IMG/VR virus record: IMGVR_UViG_3300042517_000150
Coordinates: 1-36,935 of that record
DNA length: 36,935 bases
Direction: 5' to 3' (one strand)
DNA from: a virus
This document shows positions 1-8,858 of this stretch, in pieces (positions within the stretch are counted from its first letter, which is position 1; each line of letters opens with the position of its first letter). The notes beneath the pieces were generated by a model. The model searched no databases, was not told where the DNA came from, and saw only the letters and a program-made list of their open reading frames with translations. The position numbers and the translations under genes were made by a program.

Positions 1-913
1 AGCGGGCAGCGTAGCCAACGCCTTGACTGCGGGCACCGGCATTTCGTACAGCGTTGGCACAACCTACAACGGCTCGGTCGCCGTTACAATCAACAACTCC
101 GCACCTGATCAGGTAGTGTCGCTGACCGGCGGCACAGGCATCAGTACGTCCGGTACGTATCCGAGCTTTACCATCACCAATACTGCGCCTGACCAGGTGG
201 TGTCGTTAACCGGCGCTGGCACGACCAGCATCTCGGGCACGTACCCTAACTTCACCATCACGTCGAACGATCAGTACGTCGGTACGGTCACAAGCGTGTC
301 CGGCACCGGTACGGTCAACGGTATTAGCTTGTCGGGTACGGTGACGTCCAGCGGTAGTCTGACACTCGGTGGCACCCTGACTGGGGTGGATCTGACTAGC
401 CAAGTGACCGGCACGCTGCCGATTGCAAACGGCGGTACCGGCCAGACGAGCGCGAGTGCAGCCTTTAACGCCTTGTCGCCGGTCACCAGCACGGGCGATC
501 TGATTATCGGCAACGGGGCAAATAGCTCTACCCGCTTGCCCATTGGCGCCAACAATTACGTGCTGACCTCGAATGGCACGACGGCGGTTTGGGCGGTAGC
601 GACCGGCTCGGGCGCAACGATTACGAACGACACCAGCACGTCAACGAACGTCTATCCGACCTTTGCTGCAGCTACGTCTGGCTCGCTGTCGACCATCTAT
701 ACCAGCAACGCCAAATATCTGTACAAACCTAGCACAGGTGAATTAACATCAGAGCATTTCATAGCAGGCAACGGCATCTACGTTAACAGTTTGACTATAG
801 ATGTCAGCTATACAATTGCTTCGGGTACGTCAGGTATGTCGGCAGGCCCGGTAACGGTCGCCAGCGGCATAACGGTGACGGTGGCAAGCGGCTCACGGTG
901 GGTGGTGTTATGA
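1..913 (+). CDS. Tail fibre protein, C-terminal part (continues from 36475-36935)
   Basis: This is the 3' two thirds of a tail-fibre gene whose 5' part lies at 36475-36935. Codon 1 is completed by the last two bases of the window plus base 1, and the frame stays open to the TGA at 911-913, giving about 457 residues in all. The protein is a low-complexity Gly/Thr/Ser/Asn-rich beta-repeat chain with segments such as TGGTGIS, SGTYP.FTIT and NGGTGQTSA, which are typical of trimeric phage fibres. The last eight residues, SGSRWVVL, are identical to those of the fibre-like protein at 6477-7367. It follows the gp10-like tail gene, so it should sit at the distal end of the short tail and bind the host surface. 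A TTG at 23 could be read as a start but has no ribosome binding site and lies inside the longer frame. Confidence 0.85.
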   Translation, partial: AGSVANALTAGTGISYSVGTTYNGSVAVTINNSAPDQVVSLTGGTGISTSGTYPSFTITNTAPDQVVSLTGAGTTSISGTYPNFTITSNDQYVGTVTSVSGTGTVNGISLSGTVTSSGSLTLGGTLTGVDLTSQVTGTLPIANGGTGQTSASAAFNALSPVTSTGDLIIGNGANSSTRLPIGANNYVLTSNGTTAVWAVATGSGATITNDTSTSTNVYPTFAAATSGSLSTIYTSNAKYLYKPSTGELTSEHFIAGNGIYVNSLTIDVSYTIASGTSGMSAGPVTVASGITVTVASGSRWVVL

Positions 914-1782
914 ACGATATTACAACTGTTGGATCGCAAGCTCTGCAAACTTTACTCAGCGTGGAAAATGCCGAGGAAACTTTGCTACAGTTGCCCCAAG
1001 TTGACTGCCCTGTCGTTCATCATTTTGGGCCGAACATTTGTATCCGGGAAGTGTTCATGCCTGCGGGCACGCTGGCTATAGGCCATAGACAAAAATTTGA
1101 GCATATGAACATCATGCTCCGCGGAAAAGTTATGGTAGTTGACGACGATGGTGTCACTCAAATATTAACCGCTCCGCTAATTTTTGTTGGGAAGCCAGGG
1201 CGAAAAATTGGGTATGTTTTAGAAGATATGGTTTGGCAAAACATTTACTCTACTGATTTAAAAGATATTGACGCTGTAGAAAACATGTTCATAGAGAAAA
1301 GCGAACATTGGCAAGACGACCGCGCGGCTAAATTTAAGGTGGCTCAAATAGAGCATATGGTTGACCGCGTTGACTATGACGAAATACTGCATACCTTTGG
1401 TATTTCGCATGAGCTCGCTCGGCAACAATCCGAAAATGAAGACGATCAAATTTGGTTGGATATTGGTAATGTTCGCGTGACAGATTCGCCAATAGAAGGT
1501 AAGGGTTTATTTGCTACGTCGCCGATATCAGCTGGCGAAGTAATTTGCCCTGCTAGAGTAAACGGTATGCGTACACAAGCGGGGCGATATACAAATCACG
1601 CTGCCAACCCAAATGCCGTTATGGTGGCAACTGACGCTGGCGATATAAATTTAGTGGCTCTACGTAATATAGCGGGCTGCGTAGGTGGTGATATGGGCGA
1701 AGAAATAACTATTGATTACAGGGCAGCCTTGCGATTGGCTGGCGTGGAGTTTAGCGAGCAGGAGGTTTTATGTCAGCCGTAG
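910..1782 (+). CDS. Cupin-like plus SET-domain fusion protein
   Basis: The protein has 290 residues from the ATG at 910, which overlaps the fibre stop as ATGA; a GTG at 898 would add four residues. Residues about 38-115 resemble a cupin-like domain seen in phage proteins (H59, the EHMNIMLRGKV stretch at 64-74, then APLIFVGKPGRKIGY and EDMVWQ). Residues about 186-271 carry SET methyltransferase motifs: EGKGLFAT near 196-203, the N-H-x-x-N-P-N cluster at 229-235 and EEITIDY at 264-270. SET proteins transfer methyl groups from S-adenosylmethionine to lysine; the target here is unknown. It lies between a tail fibre and the ejection proteins and overlaps the next gene by 13 bases, so it may be virion-associated or delivered with the DNA (inference). 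Bases are visibly more A/T-rich than in the fibre genes, suggesting a separate origin. Confidence 0.8.
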   Translation: MNDITTVGSQALQTLLSVENAEETLLQLPQVDCPVVHHFGPNICIREVFMPAGTLAIGHRQKFEHMNIMLRGKVMVVDDDGVTQILTAPLIFVGKPGRKIGYVLEDMVWQNIYSTDLKDIDAVENMFIEKSEHWQDDRAAKFKVAQIEHMVDRVDYDEILHTFGISHELARQQSENEDDQIWLDIGNVRVTDSPIEGKGLFATSPISAGEVICPARVNGMRTQAGRYTNHAANPNAVMVATDAGDINLVALRNIAGCVGGDMGEEITIDYRAALRLAGVEFSEQEVLCQP

Positions 1783-2447
1783 CAACAGCAATTGTAGGCA
1801 GCACATTGGTAGGCGCATACGGCGCAAATAAAGCGTCTAAAGCACAGTTGCAAGGCGCTAGGGAAGGTGCGGCTGCCGAACGGGAAATGTTTGAGCGTCA
1901 AGTTGAGTTACAGCGCCCATTTAGAGAGGCGGGGGAACAGGCGCTTAACAAACTTTTACCTATGGCAATGAACTACAAGCCTTTTAGCCTAAAAGATTTT
2001 GAGCTTGACCCAGGGTACCAATTTCGAATGCAAGAAGGGCGCCGCGCAGTCGAAAACAGTATGTTAGCTCGGGGTATGGGGCTATCAGGGTCTATGCTTC
2101 GCGGGGTTACTCGGTATGGCCAGGGGATAGGGTCGGAAGAATTTATGAACGCCTATAACCGCTTTCAAGCTAACCGCGCTAATGAAATGAACCCGTTGCA
2201 AGCTTTAGCGGGCGTGGGGCAAACCTCTGCAAATACTTTAAGTGGCGCGGCAGGGCAGCTAGGCTCAAGTCTAAGTAACTTAGCTGTTGGCGCCGGAAAC
2301 GCCAGAGCGTCCGCGTATGCTGGTACCGCAAATGCGTTGGCAAGCGGCATAGGTCAAGGGTTGAATTACTACCAAGGCAATCTGGCGGCAAAACAACAGC
2401 AGCAAAACTTTAATACCTACATGAACTACCTTAAAGGGGTAGCTTAA
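1770..2447 (+). CDS. Internal virion / DNA ejection protein (P22 gp7-like type)
   Basis: The protein has 225 residues, starting at an ATG preceded by a strong GCAGGAGG site. It begins with a small-residue helix (VATAIVGSTLVGAYGANKAS), continues into a charged helix, then a conserved-looking centre with DPGYQFRMQEG and ENSMLARGMGLSGSMLRG. The C-terminal half is rich in Ala, Gly, Asn and Gln. This architecture is common for small internal proteins of podoviruses that are ejected with DNA and help build the trans-envelope channel. It is the first of three consecutive genes of this kind (1770-6473). The assignment rests on composition, motif resemblance and position, not on a catalytic motif. Confidence 0.7.
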   Translation: MSAVATAIVGSTLVGAYGANKASKAQLQGAREGAAAEREMFERQVELQRPFREAGEQALNKLLPMAMNYKPFSLKDFELDPGYQFRMQEGRRAVENSMLARGMGLSGSMLRGVTRYGQGIGSEEFMNAYNRFQANRANEMNPLQALAGVGQTSANTLSGAAGQLGSSLSNLAVGAGNARASAYAGTANALASGIGQGLNYYQGNLAAKQQQQNFNTYMNYLKGVA

Positions 2448-2448
2448 T

Positions 2449-3987
2449 ATGGCTCAAATTGACCCCAGCATAGCGCTTAGCATCAGACCGGCTCAAATTG
2501 AGTCGCCGTTAGTGCACGCCGCGCGGGCAGCCGAGTTGCAGGGCGCGCAGCAAAATCAGTTCATGAACATGCTCAAAATGAAAGAGTATGTTGATGAAAC
2601 GCGCAATAAAAATGCGATGACAAAATGGCTGGCCACAAAAACGCCTCAAGACCTAAATAGTGAAGAAAACTTGAACCAGCTTGCCACCCAGTTTGGGGCG
2701 CAAGGTTTGGCGTTAGCTAAGCAAATTGACGATCGCAGAAAAGCGCAAGGCGAGGCTTTATATCGGGGGGCACAAACAAGCGACCTTGAATCACAAACAG
2801 CAAAACGCCGCTACGAGCTGGGCGAAACTCAACGGACAAACGCAATAAAAACAATAGCCGGTTTTCGTAACAGTCAAGAAGCCCTTGACATGCTGTATGA
2901 GTCTGAAGCTAACGGAGCTATCCCCGCCACCGCCGCCGCAGAAATTCGCCGCAGGATGCCTGAAAACGAAGAAGATTTTCCGGCGTTTAAGCAAGAGTTA
3001 ATTGCGACGCTTATGCCCGCAGAAAAACAACTTGAGCATACGCAACCAAAACCAGAAAAACTAGACCTGAGCGGTAAGATTGTACTGGTCGACATGAACC
3101 CGAACAGCCCCACGTATAAGCAAGTAATACGTGAAGACGTAAAAACCGCTGCGCCTGCCGCACGTACGGAAAGCCCGTTAGCGCGTCTGCAACGCGAGCG
3201 CGCAGAACTTGTTGCCGCTAACCCTACAGACCCCCGCATCGCGCAGTTGGACGACGCTATCGGCAAAGAAACCGGCAAGACTATGACTGCCGAACAGAGG
3301 AGCCAAGAGCAGGATCGAAACGAACGTCGTCGAATAGAGCGTGAACGCCTTAACTTAGAGCGTTACAAAGCGTATAGAGGTGAAGGCTCTGGCGGGGGGC
3401 CGGGCACTAAGCTGGAAAAAGGCGAGCGTTGGAACGCGGAAGAGCAGCGTATCGAGACGGTGCCAGGCAGCAAGCTGTTCGTCGCGCAATCAGGCGCTCA
3501 CGGTAAAGATAGGGCGGCATTAGTTGCGGTTGAAACGAAAACTAAATCCGCCGTTGATAAGATAAACGAAATTTTAGACCCTAAAAACAAAGCTGGCTTT
3601 GACGCTAACTTTAGTGGCGCGGTACCTTACGGCGCTTATATTACCGGTCGCTTTGCGCCTGACAGCCGTCGCCGTATTGAAAGCCTAAAGTCTGACATGA
3701 AGGCCGCAGGGTTAGAATTGATTCGCGCTGGTGGTCAATCGATTGGCCAGATTACGGAGCGCGAATGGCCTATCTTAGAAAATATGATTGCCGGTATTAG
3801 TCCCGAAATGACGCCTGAAGCTGCCCGCGCAGAGTTTAAGAAAGTGGCTGCGTACATGGAGCGGTTAAAAGATAACGCCAAGGAAGCATATCAAACTGAA
3901 TGGGGCGACACGCAATATTTTAAGCCCGTGCAAGGTGGTAAGCCCCCACGCGGCGCTGGCGCTTCAGACCCGCTAGGAATTCGATAA
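2449..3987 (+). CDS. Putative internal virion / ejection protein
   Basis: The protein has 512 residues and starts two bases after the previous gene. The N-terminal 100 residues are Gln/Ala-rich helices. The middle, about 210-320, is highly charged and probably coiled-coil (ERRRIERERLNLERYKAYR). The C-terminal 160 residues look globular, with FDANFSGAVPYGAYITGRFAPDSRRRIESLKSDMK and GGQSIGQITEREWPILENM spread over about 380-440. That C-terminal part resembles uncharacterised structural proteins of environmental podoviruses. Position between two other probable ejection proteins suggests it is packaged inside the capsid. No enzymatic motif was recognised. The stop overlaps the next ATG as TAATG. 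Confidence 0.6.
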   Translation: MAQIDPSIALSIRPAQIESPLVHAARAAELQGAQQNQFMNMLKMKEYVDETRNKNAMTKWLATKTPQDLNSEENLNQLATQFGAQGLALAKQIDDRRKAQGEALYRGAQTSDLESQTAKRRYELGETQRTNAIKTIAGFRNSQEALDMLYESEANGAIPATAAAEIRRRMPENEEDFPAFKQELIATLMPAEKQLEHTQPKPEKLDLSGKIVLVDMNPNSPTYKQVIREDVKTAAPAARTESPLARLQRERAELVAANPTDPRIAQLDDAIGKETGKTMTAEQRSQEQDRNERRRIERERLNLERYKAYRGEGSGGGPGTKLEKGERWNAEEQRIETVPGSKLFVAQSGAHGKDRAALVAVETKTKSAVDKINEILDPKNKAGFDANFSGAVPYGAYITGRFAPDSRRRIESLKSDMKAAGLELIRAGGQSIGQITEREWPILENMIAGISPEMTPEAARAEFKKVAAYMERLKDNAKEAYQTEWGDTQYFKPVQGGKPPRGAGASDPLGIR

Positions 3988-6473
3988 TGGCCACGCTTGC
4001 TGAAATCCGCACGCAATACCCGCAATATGCTGACATGTCAGACGCAGCGTTGGCGGATGCGCTGCACAAAAAATTTTACTCCGACATACCGCGCGAGGAA
4101 TTTAACGTCAAGATTGGTTTGTCTGGAGCCCCCGCGCCTGCGCCTGCGCCAGCGCCCGCTCCTGCAGCAGCGTCGAGCGAAGTGCCCGGCCCTCGCCAAG
4201 AAAGCGCGGCGTCGTACTATGGCCGCGCAATGGCGGCGCCTTATGCTGGGTTTAAGCGAGGGTTTCAGGACATTACGGATACCGCTGCGCTATTGCTCTC
4301 AAAAGGCGTAGATAAGGTAACCGGTACTGACAACGCATCTAAAGCCGTGCAAGCCGAAATTGATCGTCAGAAAGCCGAGTATGAACGGCAATACGGCGAG
4401 TTTGGCAGCGCCGATGTAGGTCGTTTTGCCGGCAGCGTAACTGGCACGGCTCCTGTAGGCAGCGTAATAGCCGCACCAATTAAAAAAGGGGTAGAGATGG
4501 CGCCTTCATTGGCTCGATATCTAACGCCTTTAGTCACGTCTTTGGAAACGGGTGGGTTTAAAACCGGTTTAGACGCGGGGCTTAAATCTTCCGCTGTTAA
4601 GGCTGTTGGTGGCGGCGCTACAGGCGCAGCATCTGCTGCGGCTATAAATCCTGATGACGCGACCGCAGGCGGAACCATTGGTGCGCTGCTGCCTTCCGTT
4701 GTCATGCCTGTCGCGGGAAAAGTTTTTGATTACGGTCGCAAACTAGCCGACCTAAAAGGCGCTAACTACCTTGAAGCAGTAGAAGGTAAAGGCCGCGAGA
4801 TTATTAACTTACTGCGATCGGACGCCGCGCGGATAGTTCCTGGTAGCGCGCCCACCGCAGGTGAAGTAGCTGCGCCAGCAGGCAGCACTGGGTTTTCTGC
4901 TATGCAAGCTAACCTAATCAAACGGCCTGAGGTAGCGACTGTATACGCCGAAAATGCCGCGCAAACTAACGCCGCTCGCCTAGCACAAGAAGAGCGAGTT
5001 AAATCTTTGCGAAAAGGCGCGTTCAAAAAAGTACTGGATAAAATTGATAGCGCGTTGACTAATGTGAGCCAACGCGAAACCGGTGAAGCATTACTAAAGG
5101 CAGCAAAAGCCGAACAAAAACTGGTTAAAACGAGCGTTATCGAGCCGGCGTATAACGCCGCGTATAAAGCTGCGGGCGACTCTAAGATAGACGTGTCTGG
5201 CGTAGTAAAAACTGCCGAAAACATTTTAGAACGAAAGCTGTCGGACTTTGCGCCAGAAACAGCGCCAAACACGGTGCGTAAGTTGTTGGCGCTTAAGCCC
5301 AAAGGTGAGCCTGAAGCAGCGTTAGGCAAAGGTAAAATTTCATCCAAAATAACTAAGCCGGCGTCAGAAGCCACGGCGCCTGCCGAAGCTACGTTGCAGC
5401 AGCTCGACGACATCAGAAAAGCCATTAACGCTGACATACAAGCCGCTAAAACTTCGCAAACGCCATCTTCCGACATGACTCTGCGCAACTTGTACAAGTT
5501 GCATGAGGCTATTGACGACGCGATCGGCAAGAGCGGTAATCTGTCGGACGAGGCAAAAACGCTGTACGCCAAAGCGGTGCAGACCTACCGTACCGAATAC
5601 GTGCCACGTTTTAAGACCGGCATGAACGCCAATCTATTTAAGCAGACTTCGTTAAACGAGCCAAAGATTATGGCCGACGACGTAGTAGGCAAGTATTTTC
5701 AGCCTAAAGGCGAGCGCGAAGCCGAACAGTTTATTACGATGTTTGGCAAAGATCCTAACGCGCTCAAAGTAGCCAAGGCCGGCATAGAAGACCTTTACCG
5801 TCAAAGAGTGGTAGATGCTGCAACAGGCCGCGTAAACATGACTAAGCATGCCGCGTTTATGAAAGACTACGCGCGGCCAATAGCGCTTATGGATGACGCC
5901 GGCATGGGGCTGCGTAAAGGTTTTGACGCCATCGGCGCAGACGCCGCGCGGTTGGCGCGTATTCAAGAGTTGATTGATAAGACAGGCAATAAGCTGCGGC
6001 CACCGCTCCCACCAGGCTCTAACGCTATGCTGGTGGAAAAGCGCATTGCTGAGATAACCAAAAATTTATCTCCAGAACAACTGCGCGCAGTTAACGCTGT
6101 GCGGAATGATTTGGCTCGCGAGGCAGAATACGTTAGATTGGCTCAGTTGGGCGGCGCGGGCGATCAAGGAACCGCTGTTGCCACTAAAGCCGCCGCCGAA
6201 GGGGGGCTGCCGGCGCCTAGTTTGCTTAGCGTGCCGCTCACCATATTTAATAATGCGGTTAAACGCTTAACATTAAAAATGGACGATAAACTTGCGCTAG
6301 AAATTGCTCGCGAGTTAACTAGCCCGGCGTTGGCGGCGCAGTCTATAGAAAAGGCGATCAACCGCCGTTTTGGGCAAGAAGTAACGGATGAGATGCTACA
6401 ACGCGCCGCACCTTTTGTGGCACGAGGGGCAGCTCAAGCGCCTGCAGACCGAAACAATCTTAATCGTAGGTGA
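3987..6473 (+). CDS. Large internal virion / ejection protein
   Basis: The protein has 828 residues and is the largest of the ejection-protein cluster. The N-terminus (EIRTQYPQYADMSDAALADA, then LHKKFYSDIPREEF) is a short module found at the start of large injected proteins and transglycosylase-like virion proteins of many podoviruses. It is followed by an Ala-Pro repeat linker (residues about 49-62) and a Gly/Ala-rich region with possible amphipathic or membrane-interacting helices around 140-235. The remaining 550 residues are mainly alpha-helical and charged. No lysozyme or transglycosylase catalytic motif is obvious, so a scaffold or channel role is more likely than peptidoglycan cleavage. 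It is translationally coupled to the previous gene by a one-base overlap. Confidence 0.7.
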   Translation: MATLAEIRTQYPQYADMSDAALADALHKKFYSDIPREEFNVKIGLSGAPAPAPAPAPAPAAASSEVPGPRQESAASYYGRAMAAPYAGFKRGFQDITDTAALLLSKGVDKVTGTDNASKAVQAEIDRQKAEYERQYGEFGSADVGRFAGSVTGTAPVGSVIAAPIKKGVEMAPSLARYLTPLVTSLETGGFKTGLDAGLKSSAVKAVGGGATGAASAAAINPDDATAGGTIGALLPSVVMPVAGKVFDYGRKLADLKGANYLEAVEGKGREIINLLRSDAARIVPGSAPTAGEVAAPAGSTGFSAMQANLIKRPEVATVYAENAAQTNAARLAQEERVKSLRKGAFKKVLDKIDSALTNVSQRETGEALLKAAKAEQKLVKTSVIEPAYNAAYKAAGDSKIDVSGVVKTAENILERKLSDFAPETAPNTVRKLLALKPKGEPEAALGKGKISSKITKPASEATAPAEATLQQLDDIRKAINADIQAAKTSQTPSSDMTLRNLYKLHEAIDDAIGKSGNLSDEAKTLYAKAVQTYRTEYVPRFKTGMNANLFKQTSLNEPKIMADDVVGKYFQPKGEREAEQFITMFGKDPNALKVAKAGIEDLYRQRVVDAATGRVNMTKHAAFMKDYARPIALMDDAGMGLRKGFDAIGADAARLARIQELIDKTGNKLRPPLPPGSNAMLVEKRIAEITKNLSPEQLRAVNAVRNDLAREAEYVRLAQLGGAGDQGTAVATKAAAEGGLPAPSLLSVPLTIFNNAVKRLTLKMDDKLALEIARELTSPALAAQSIEKAINRRFGQEVTDEMLQRAAPFVARGAAQAPADRNNLNRR

Positions 6474-6476
6474 TAA

Positions 6477-7367
6477 ATGGCATCCCTAACCCCAACACCC
6501 AAGCAGCAGTTCTTCGACGCCAACGGGAATCCGTTAGCCGCTGGTAAGGTTTACACCTACGCCGGCGGCACGACGACACCGATTGCGACGTACACGAATC
6601 AGGCGGGCAGCAGCACCAACACCAACCCGATTATTCTCGACTCGCGCGGCATGGCCAACATCTGGCTGCAGCCGACTGTTGCGTACAAGTTCTTGATCAC
6701 CGACGCGAACGACGTCACGCAGTACACCACCGACAACATCTTGGTGCCTGTCGACAACCTGTCGTTCAGCTCGCCGCCACCGATCGGTAACGTGTCGCCT
6801 AACACTGGCGCGTTCTCCACCTTGTCGGCTACCGGCAACGTCACCTTCTCCGGCTTTGGCTACGTGCAGATGCCCACGGGGGCAACGACTGACCGGCCTG
6901 ATGCGCCTGCTGACGGCATGTTCCGCTACAACACCACGCTGAACCTGTTCGAAGGGTTTGTTAATGGCGCCTGGGGTCAGGTCGGCGGCGATGCGGGTGC
7001 CACCGGCGGCGGTAACGACGAGGTGTTCATCGAGAACGACCAGACGGTCACGATCAGCTACACCATCCCTTCGACCAAGAATGCCATGACCACTGGCCCG
7101 ATCACGCTAGGCGGCGGGTTTGTCGGCACCGGCAGTATCGCAGCCACCACGCTAACGATCGACAGCGTCACATCCGGCGCGTTAGGCGTCGGCTCGGTGA
7201 TTGTAGGCACCAACATTACGGTAGGCACTAAGATTGTGGCGTTGGGCGATGGTACCGGCGGCGAAGGTACCTACGAAGTGGACATTTCGCAGTCGGTGTC
7301 GTTGGACGCCATCACAGCGCCAGTCGTCGTTACCGTCTCATCCGGCAGCCGCTGGGTTGTTTTGTAA
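6477..7367 (+). CDS. Tail fibre / tailspike-like protein with inserted beta module
   Basis: The protein has 296 residues from an ATG preceded by AGGTGA. The N-terminus ([20 protein letters not shown], then [12 protein letters not shown]) is a common phage tail-fibre head domain, followed by [19 protein letters not shown] and later [22 protein letters not shown], a fibre stalk motif. Near residues 215-275 it carries a module of the type [13 protein letters not shown]...[16 protein letters not shown], a beta repeat that occurs in many unrelated phage structural proteins. The chain ends in [12 protein letters not shown], nearly the same as the end of the fibre at 1-913. Bases are G/C-rich compared with the upstream ejection genes. 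Probable role is receptor binding or fibre extension. Confidence 0.75.
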   Translation: MASLTPTPKQQFFDANGNPLAAGKVYTYAGGTTTPIATYTNQAGSSTNTNPIILDSRGMANIWLQPTVAYKFLITDANDVTQYTTDNILVPVDNLSFSSPPPIGNVSPNTGAFSTLSATGNVTFSGFGYVQMPTGATTDRPDAPADGMFRYNTTLNLFEGFVNGAWGQVGGDAGATGGGNDEVFIENDQTVTISYTIPSTKNAMTTGPITLGGGFVGTGSIAATTLTIDSVTSGALGVGSVIVGTNITVGTKIVALGDGTGGEGTYEVDISQSVSLDAITAPVVVTVSSGSRWVVL

Positions 7368-7377
7368 AGGATAAATC

Positions 7378-7965
7378 ATGGCTTCTTTAGTTCTCGCAGG
7401 CGATACGTCCGGTTCGATTACGGTATCTGCTCCTGCTGTAGCGGGTAGTACGACACAGACGTTGGTGAACGTCACAGGTACGTTAGCTCCGGTGGTGTTG
7501 GGTACTGCTCAAACTGCACCTTTTACAGACAACACTCGCGCAGAATTTACTGGTATTCCTCCGTGGGTTCGCCGGATTACGGTGATGTTAAGCAACATAA
7601 GTACTAACGGAACATCTTTTCACCAAATACAGATTGGATCAGGTTCATTTGCCACTTCAGGCTATACCAGCCAGTTTTGGGGAGGAACAGGCACTAGCAA
7701 CGTAATAACTACGGGGTTTGGTATTTTTTCGATAACTACTTCTACAAATACGTTTGCCGGGTCTATTATTTTGACAAATATTAGCGGTAATACTTGGGTT
7801 TCTAATGGAAATTGTGCTTTTACAAACGTAAATTCTGTAGGCTGGAGTTCTTCTGGCTCATCTGGAACCGCTATTTCTGGAACACTAGACCGTATTCGTG
7901 TTCTTACCGTCAACGGTACAGACACCTTTGATACCGGCAGCGTCATCAACATCCTATACGAGTAA
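7378..7965 (+). CDS. Small tail appendage protein, paralogue of 8849-9382
   Basis: The protein has 195 residues and an AAGGATAAATC ribosome binding site. It is Thr/Ser/Gly-rich and probably all beta. The core signature FTGIPPWVRRITVMLSNIS, GNTWVSNG and LDRIRVLTVNGTDTFDTGSV, ending in INILYE, is matched in order by the protein at 8849-9382. This family occurs in phage tail-fibre regions and is likely a structural or adhesin-like knob; no enzymatic residues were recognised. It lies in a run of small fibre genes after the spike-like gene. Confidence 0.65.
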   Translation: MASLVLAGDTSGSITVSAPAVAGSTTQTLVNVTGTLAPVVLGTAQTAPFTDNTRAEFTGIPPWVRRITVMLSNISTNGTSFHQIQIGSGSFATSGYTSQFWGGTGTSNVITTGFGIFSITTSTNTFAGSIILTNISGNTWVSNGNCAFTNVNSVGWSSSGSSGTAISGTLDRIRVLTVNGTDTFDTGSVINILYE

Positions 7966-7974
7966 GGAACGATC

Positions 7975-8424
7975 ATGGCTGGAACTATCGTAGCAGATAC
8001 CATTCGAGCAGACAGTACAAGTACGCTGGTGCTAAGAAACGGTGTAGCGAACACGCCACCGACAATTCAAGATAACGCAGGTACGCAAATTGGTACGTTC
8101 TGTCGTGCTTGGGTGAACTTTGATGGAACAACCAACGTCGGCGGCTTTTGTACAATTCGTGGGTCGTTTAATGTGACTACCGTTGCGGATAACGGAACAG
8201 GTGACTATACGGTGAACTTCACCAATGCGTTGCCGGATGCTAATTATTCAGTAGTGCTTACAGGAAACCAAACAACGGCAGGGAACGCTGTTGGTGGAAC
8301 ATTGATCTATGGCACAGGAACGCCCGCGACTATGCTTACAACTTCTGTTCGGGTTAATTCCGGAAACACATCAACAGGAACGCTGCTTGACCGAGGCGTC
8401 ATTTCTGTCGCCATCTTCCGCTAA
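7975..8424 (+). CDS. Small fibre/appendage protein
   Basis: The protein has 149 residues with an AAGGAACGATC ribosome binding site nine bases after the preceding gene. It begins with MAGTIVADTIRADSTSTLVL and contains RAWVNFDGTT, RGSFNVTTVADNGTGDYTVN and FTNALPDANYSVV, a beta-rich module I recognise from C-terminal knob domains of many phage tail fibres. Here it stands alone as a separate polypeptide, which suggests that the fibre is assembled from several chains or that it forms a decoration on the fibre. Function beyond structural is not visible. Confidence 0.7.
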   Translation: MAGTIVADTIRADSTSTLVLRNGVANTPPTIQDNAGTQIGTFCRAWVNFDGTTNVGGFCTIRGSFNVTTVADNGTGDYTVNFTNALPDANYSVVLTGNQTTAGNAVGGTLIYGTGTPATMLTTSVRVNSGNTSTGTLLDRGVISVAIFR

Positions 8425-8433
8425 GGACTAACC

Positions 8434-8637
8434 ATGAAACTCATCATCTACCCTAACGACACCGGCGGTATCTGCATTCTGACACCTGCTCCTGAGTGCG
8501 GCTTGAGTCTGCAAGAGATTGCTGCTAAAGACGTACCTGCTGGCAAGCCTTGGAAGATCGTAGACGCTGCTGATATTCCGGCTACACGCGAATTCCGTGA
8601 TGCTTGGACGGCTGACTTTACTGAGGTGACTGAATGA
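8434..8637 (+). CDS. Small protein of tail-fibre assembly type
   Basis: The protein has 67 residues after an AAGGACTAACC ribosome binding site. The pattern IIYPNDTGGICILTP... KDVPAGKPWKIVDAADIP... FRDAWTADF is one that I recognise from small proteins placed next to phage tail-fibre genes. They are usually paired with a second small helical protein, as here with 8634-8858, and are thought to help fibre folding or assembly. The ATGA overlap with the next gene implies coupled translation and a shared function. Assignment is by resemblance and context. Confidence 0.65.
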   Translation: MKLIIYPNDTGGICILTPAPECGLSLQEIAAKDVPAGKPWKIVDAADIPATREFRDAWTADFTEVTE

Positions 8638-8858
8638 TCTCGATAGACTTTGACAAGGCCAAGTTGATTACTAAAGATCGGCTTCGTGCTGAACGCACAC
8701 CACTCCTGGCTGCTCAAGATGTCGCATTTCAACGTGCGCTAGAGGCTAATGGCGATACAGCAGCGATTGTGGCTGAGAAGCAGCGTCTGCGTGACATTAC
8801 GTCTCAAGTGGATACTTGCACGACTTTGGATGAACTGAGGGGGCTATCATGTCAGTAA
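8634..8858 (+). CDS. Small helical protein, probable tail-fibre assembly chaperone
   Basis: The protein has 74 residues. The motif DFDKAKLITKDRLRAERTPL followed by a DVAFQRALE segment, a charged helix and an LRDITSQVDTCTTLDELRGL end resembles small fibre-chaperone proteins found at the 3' side of tail-fibre genes. It starts by ATGA overlap with the previous gene, and its last ten bases overlap the start of the next gene. It is predicted to be cytoplasmic and not part of the mature virion (inference from the family). Confidence 0.65.
   Translation: MISIDFDKAKLITKDRLRAERTPLLAAQDVAFQRALEANGDTAAIVAEKQRLRDITSQVDTCTTLDELRGLSCQ

Noticed and set aside
898-910. GTG at 898 as start of the cupin-SET gene
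   Set aside because: The ATG at 910 gives the usual ATGA overlap; the GTG adds only four residues, though it cannot be excluded.
4766-5572. 268-codon minus-strand frame inside the large ejection protein gene
   Set aside because: Low-complexity Ala/Ser antisense product; the plus-strand gene is continuous and coupled to its neighbours.
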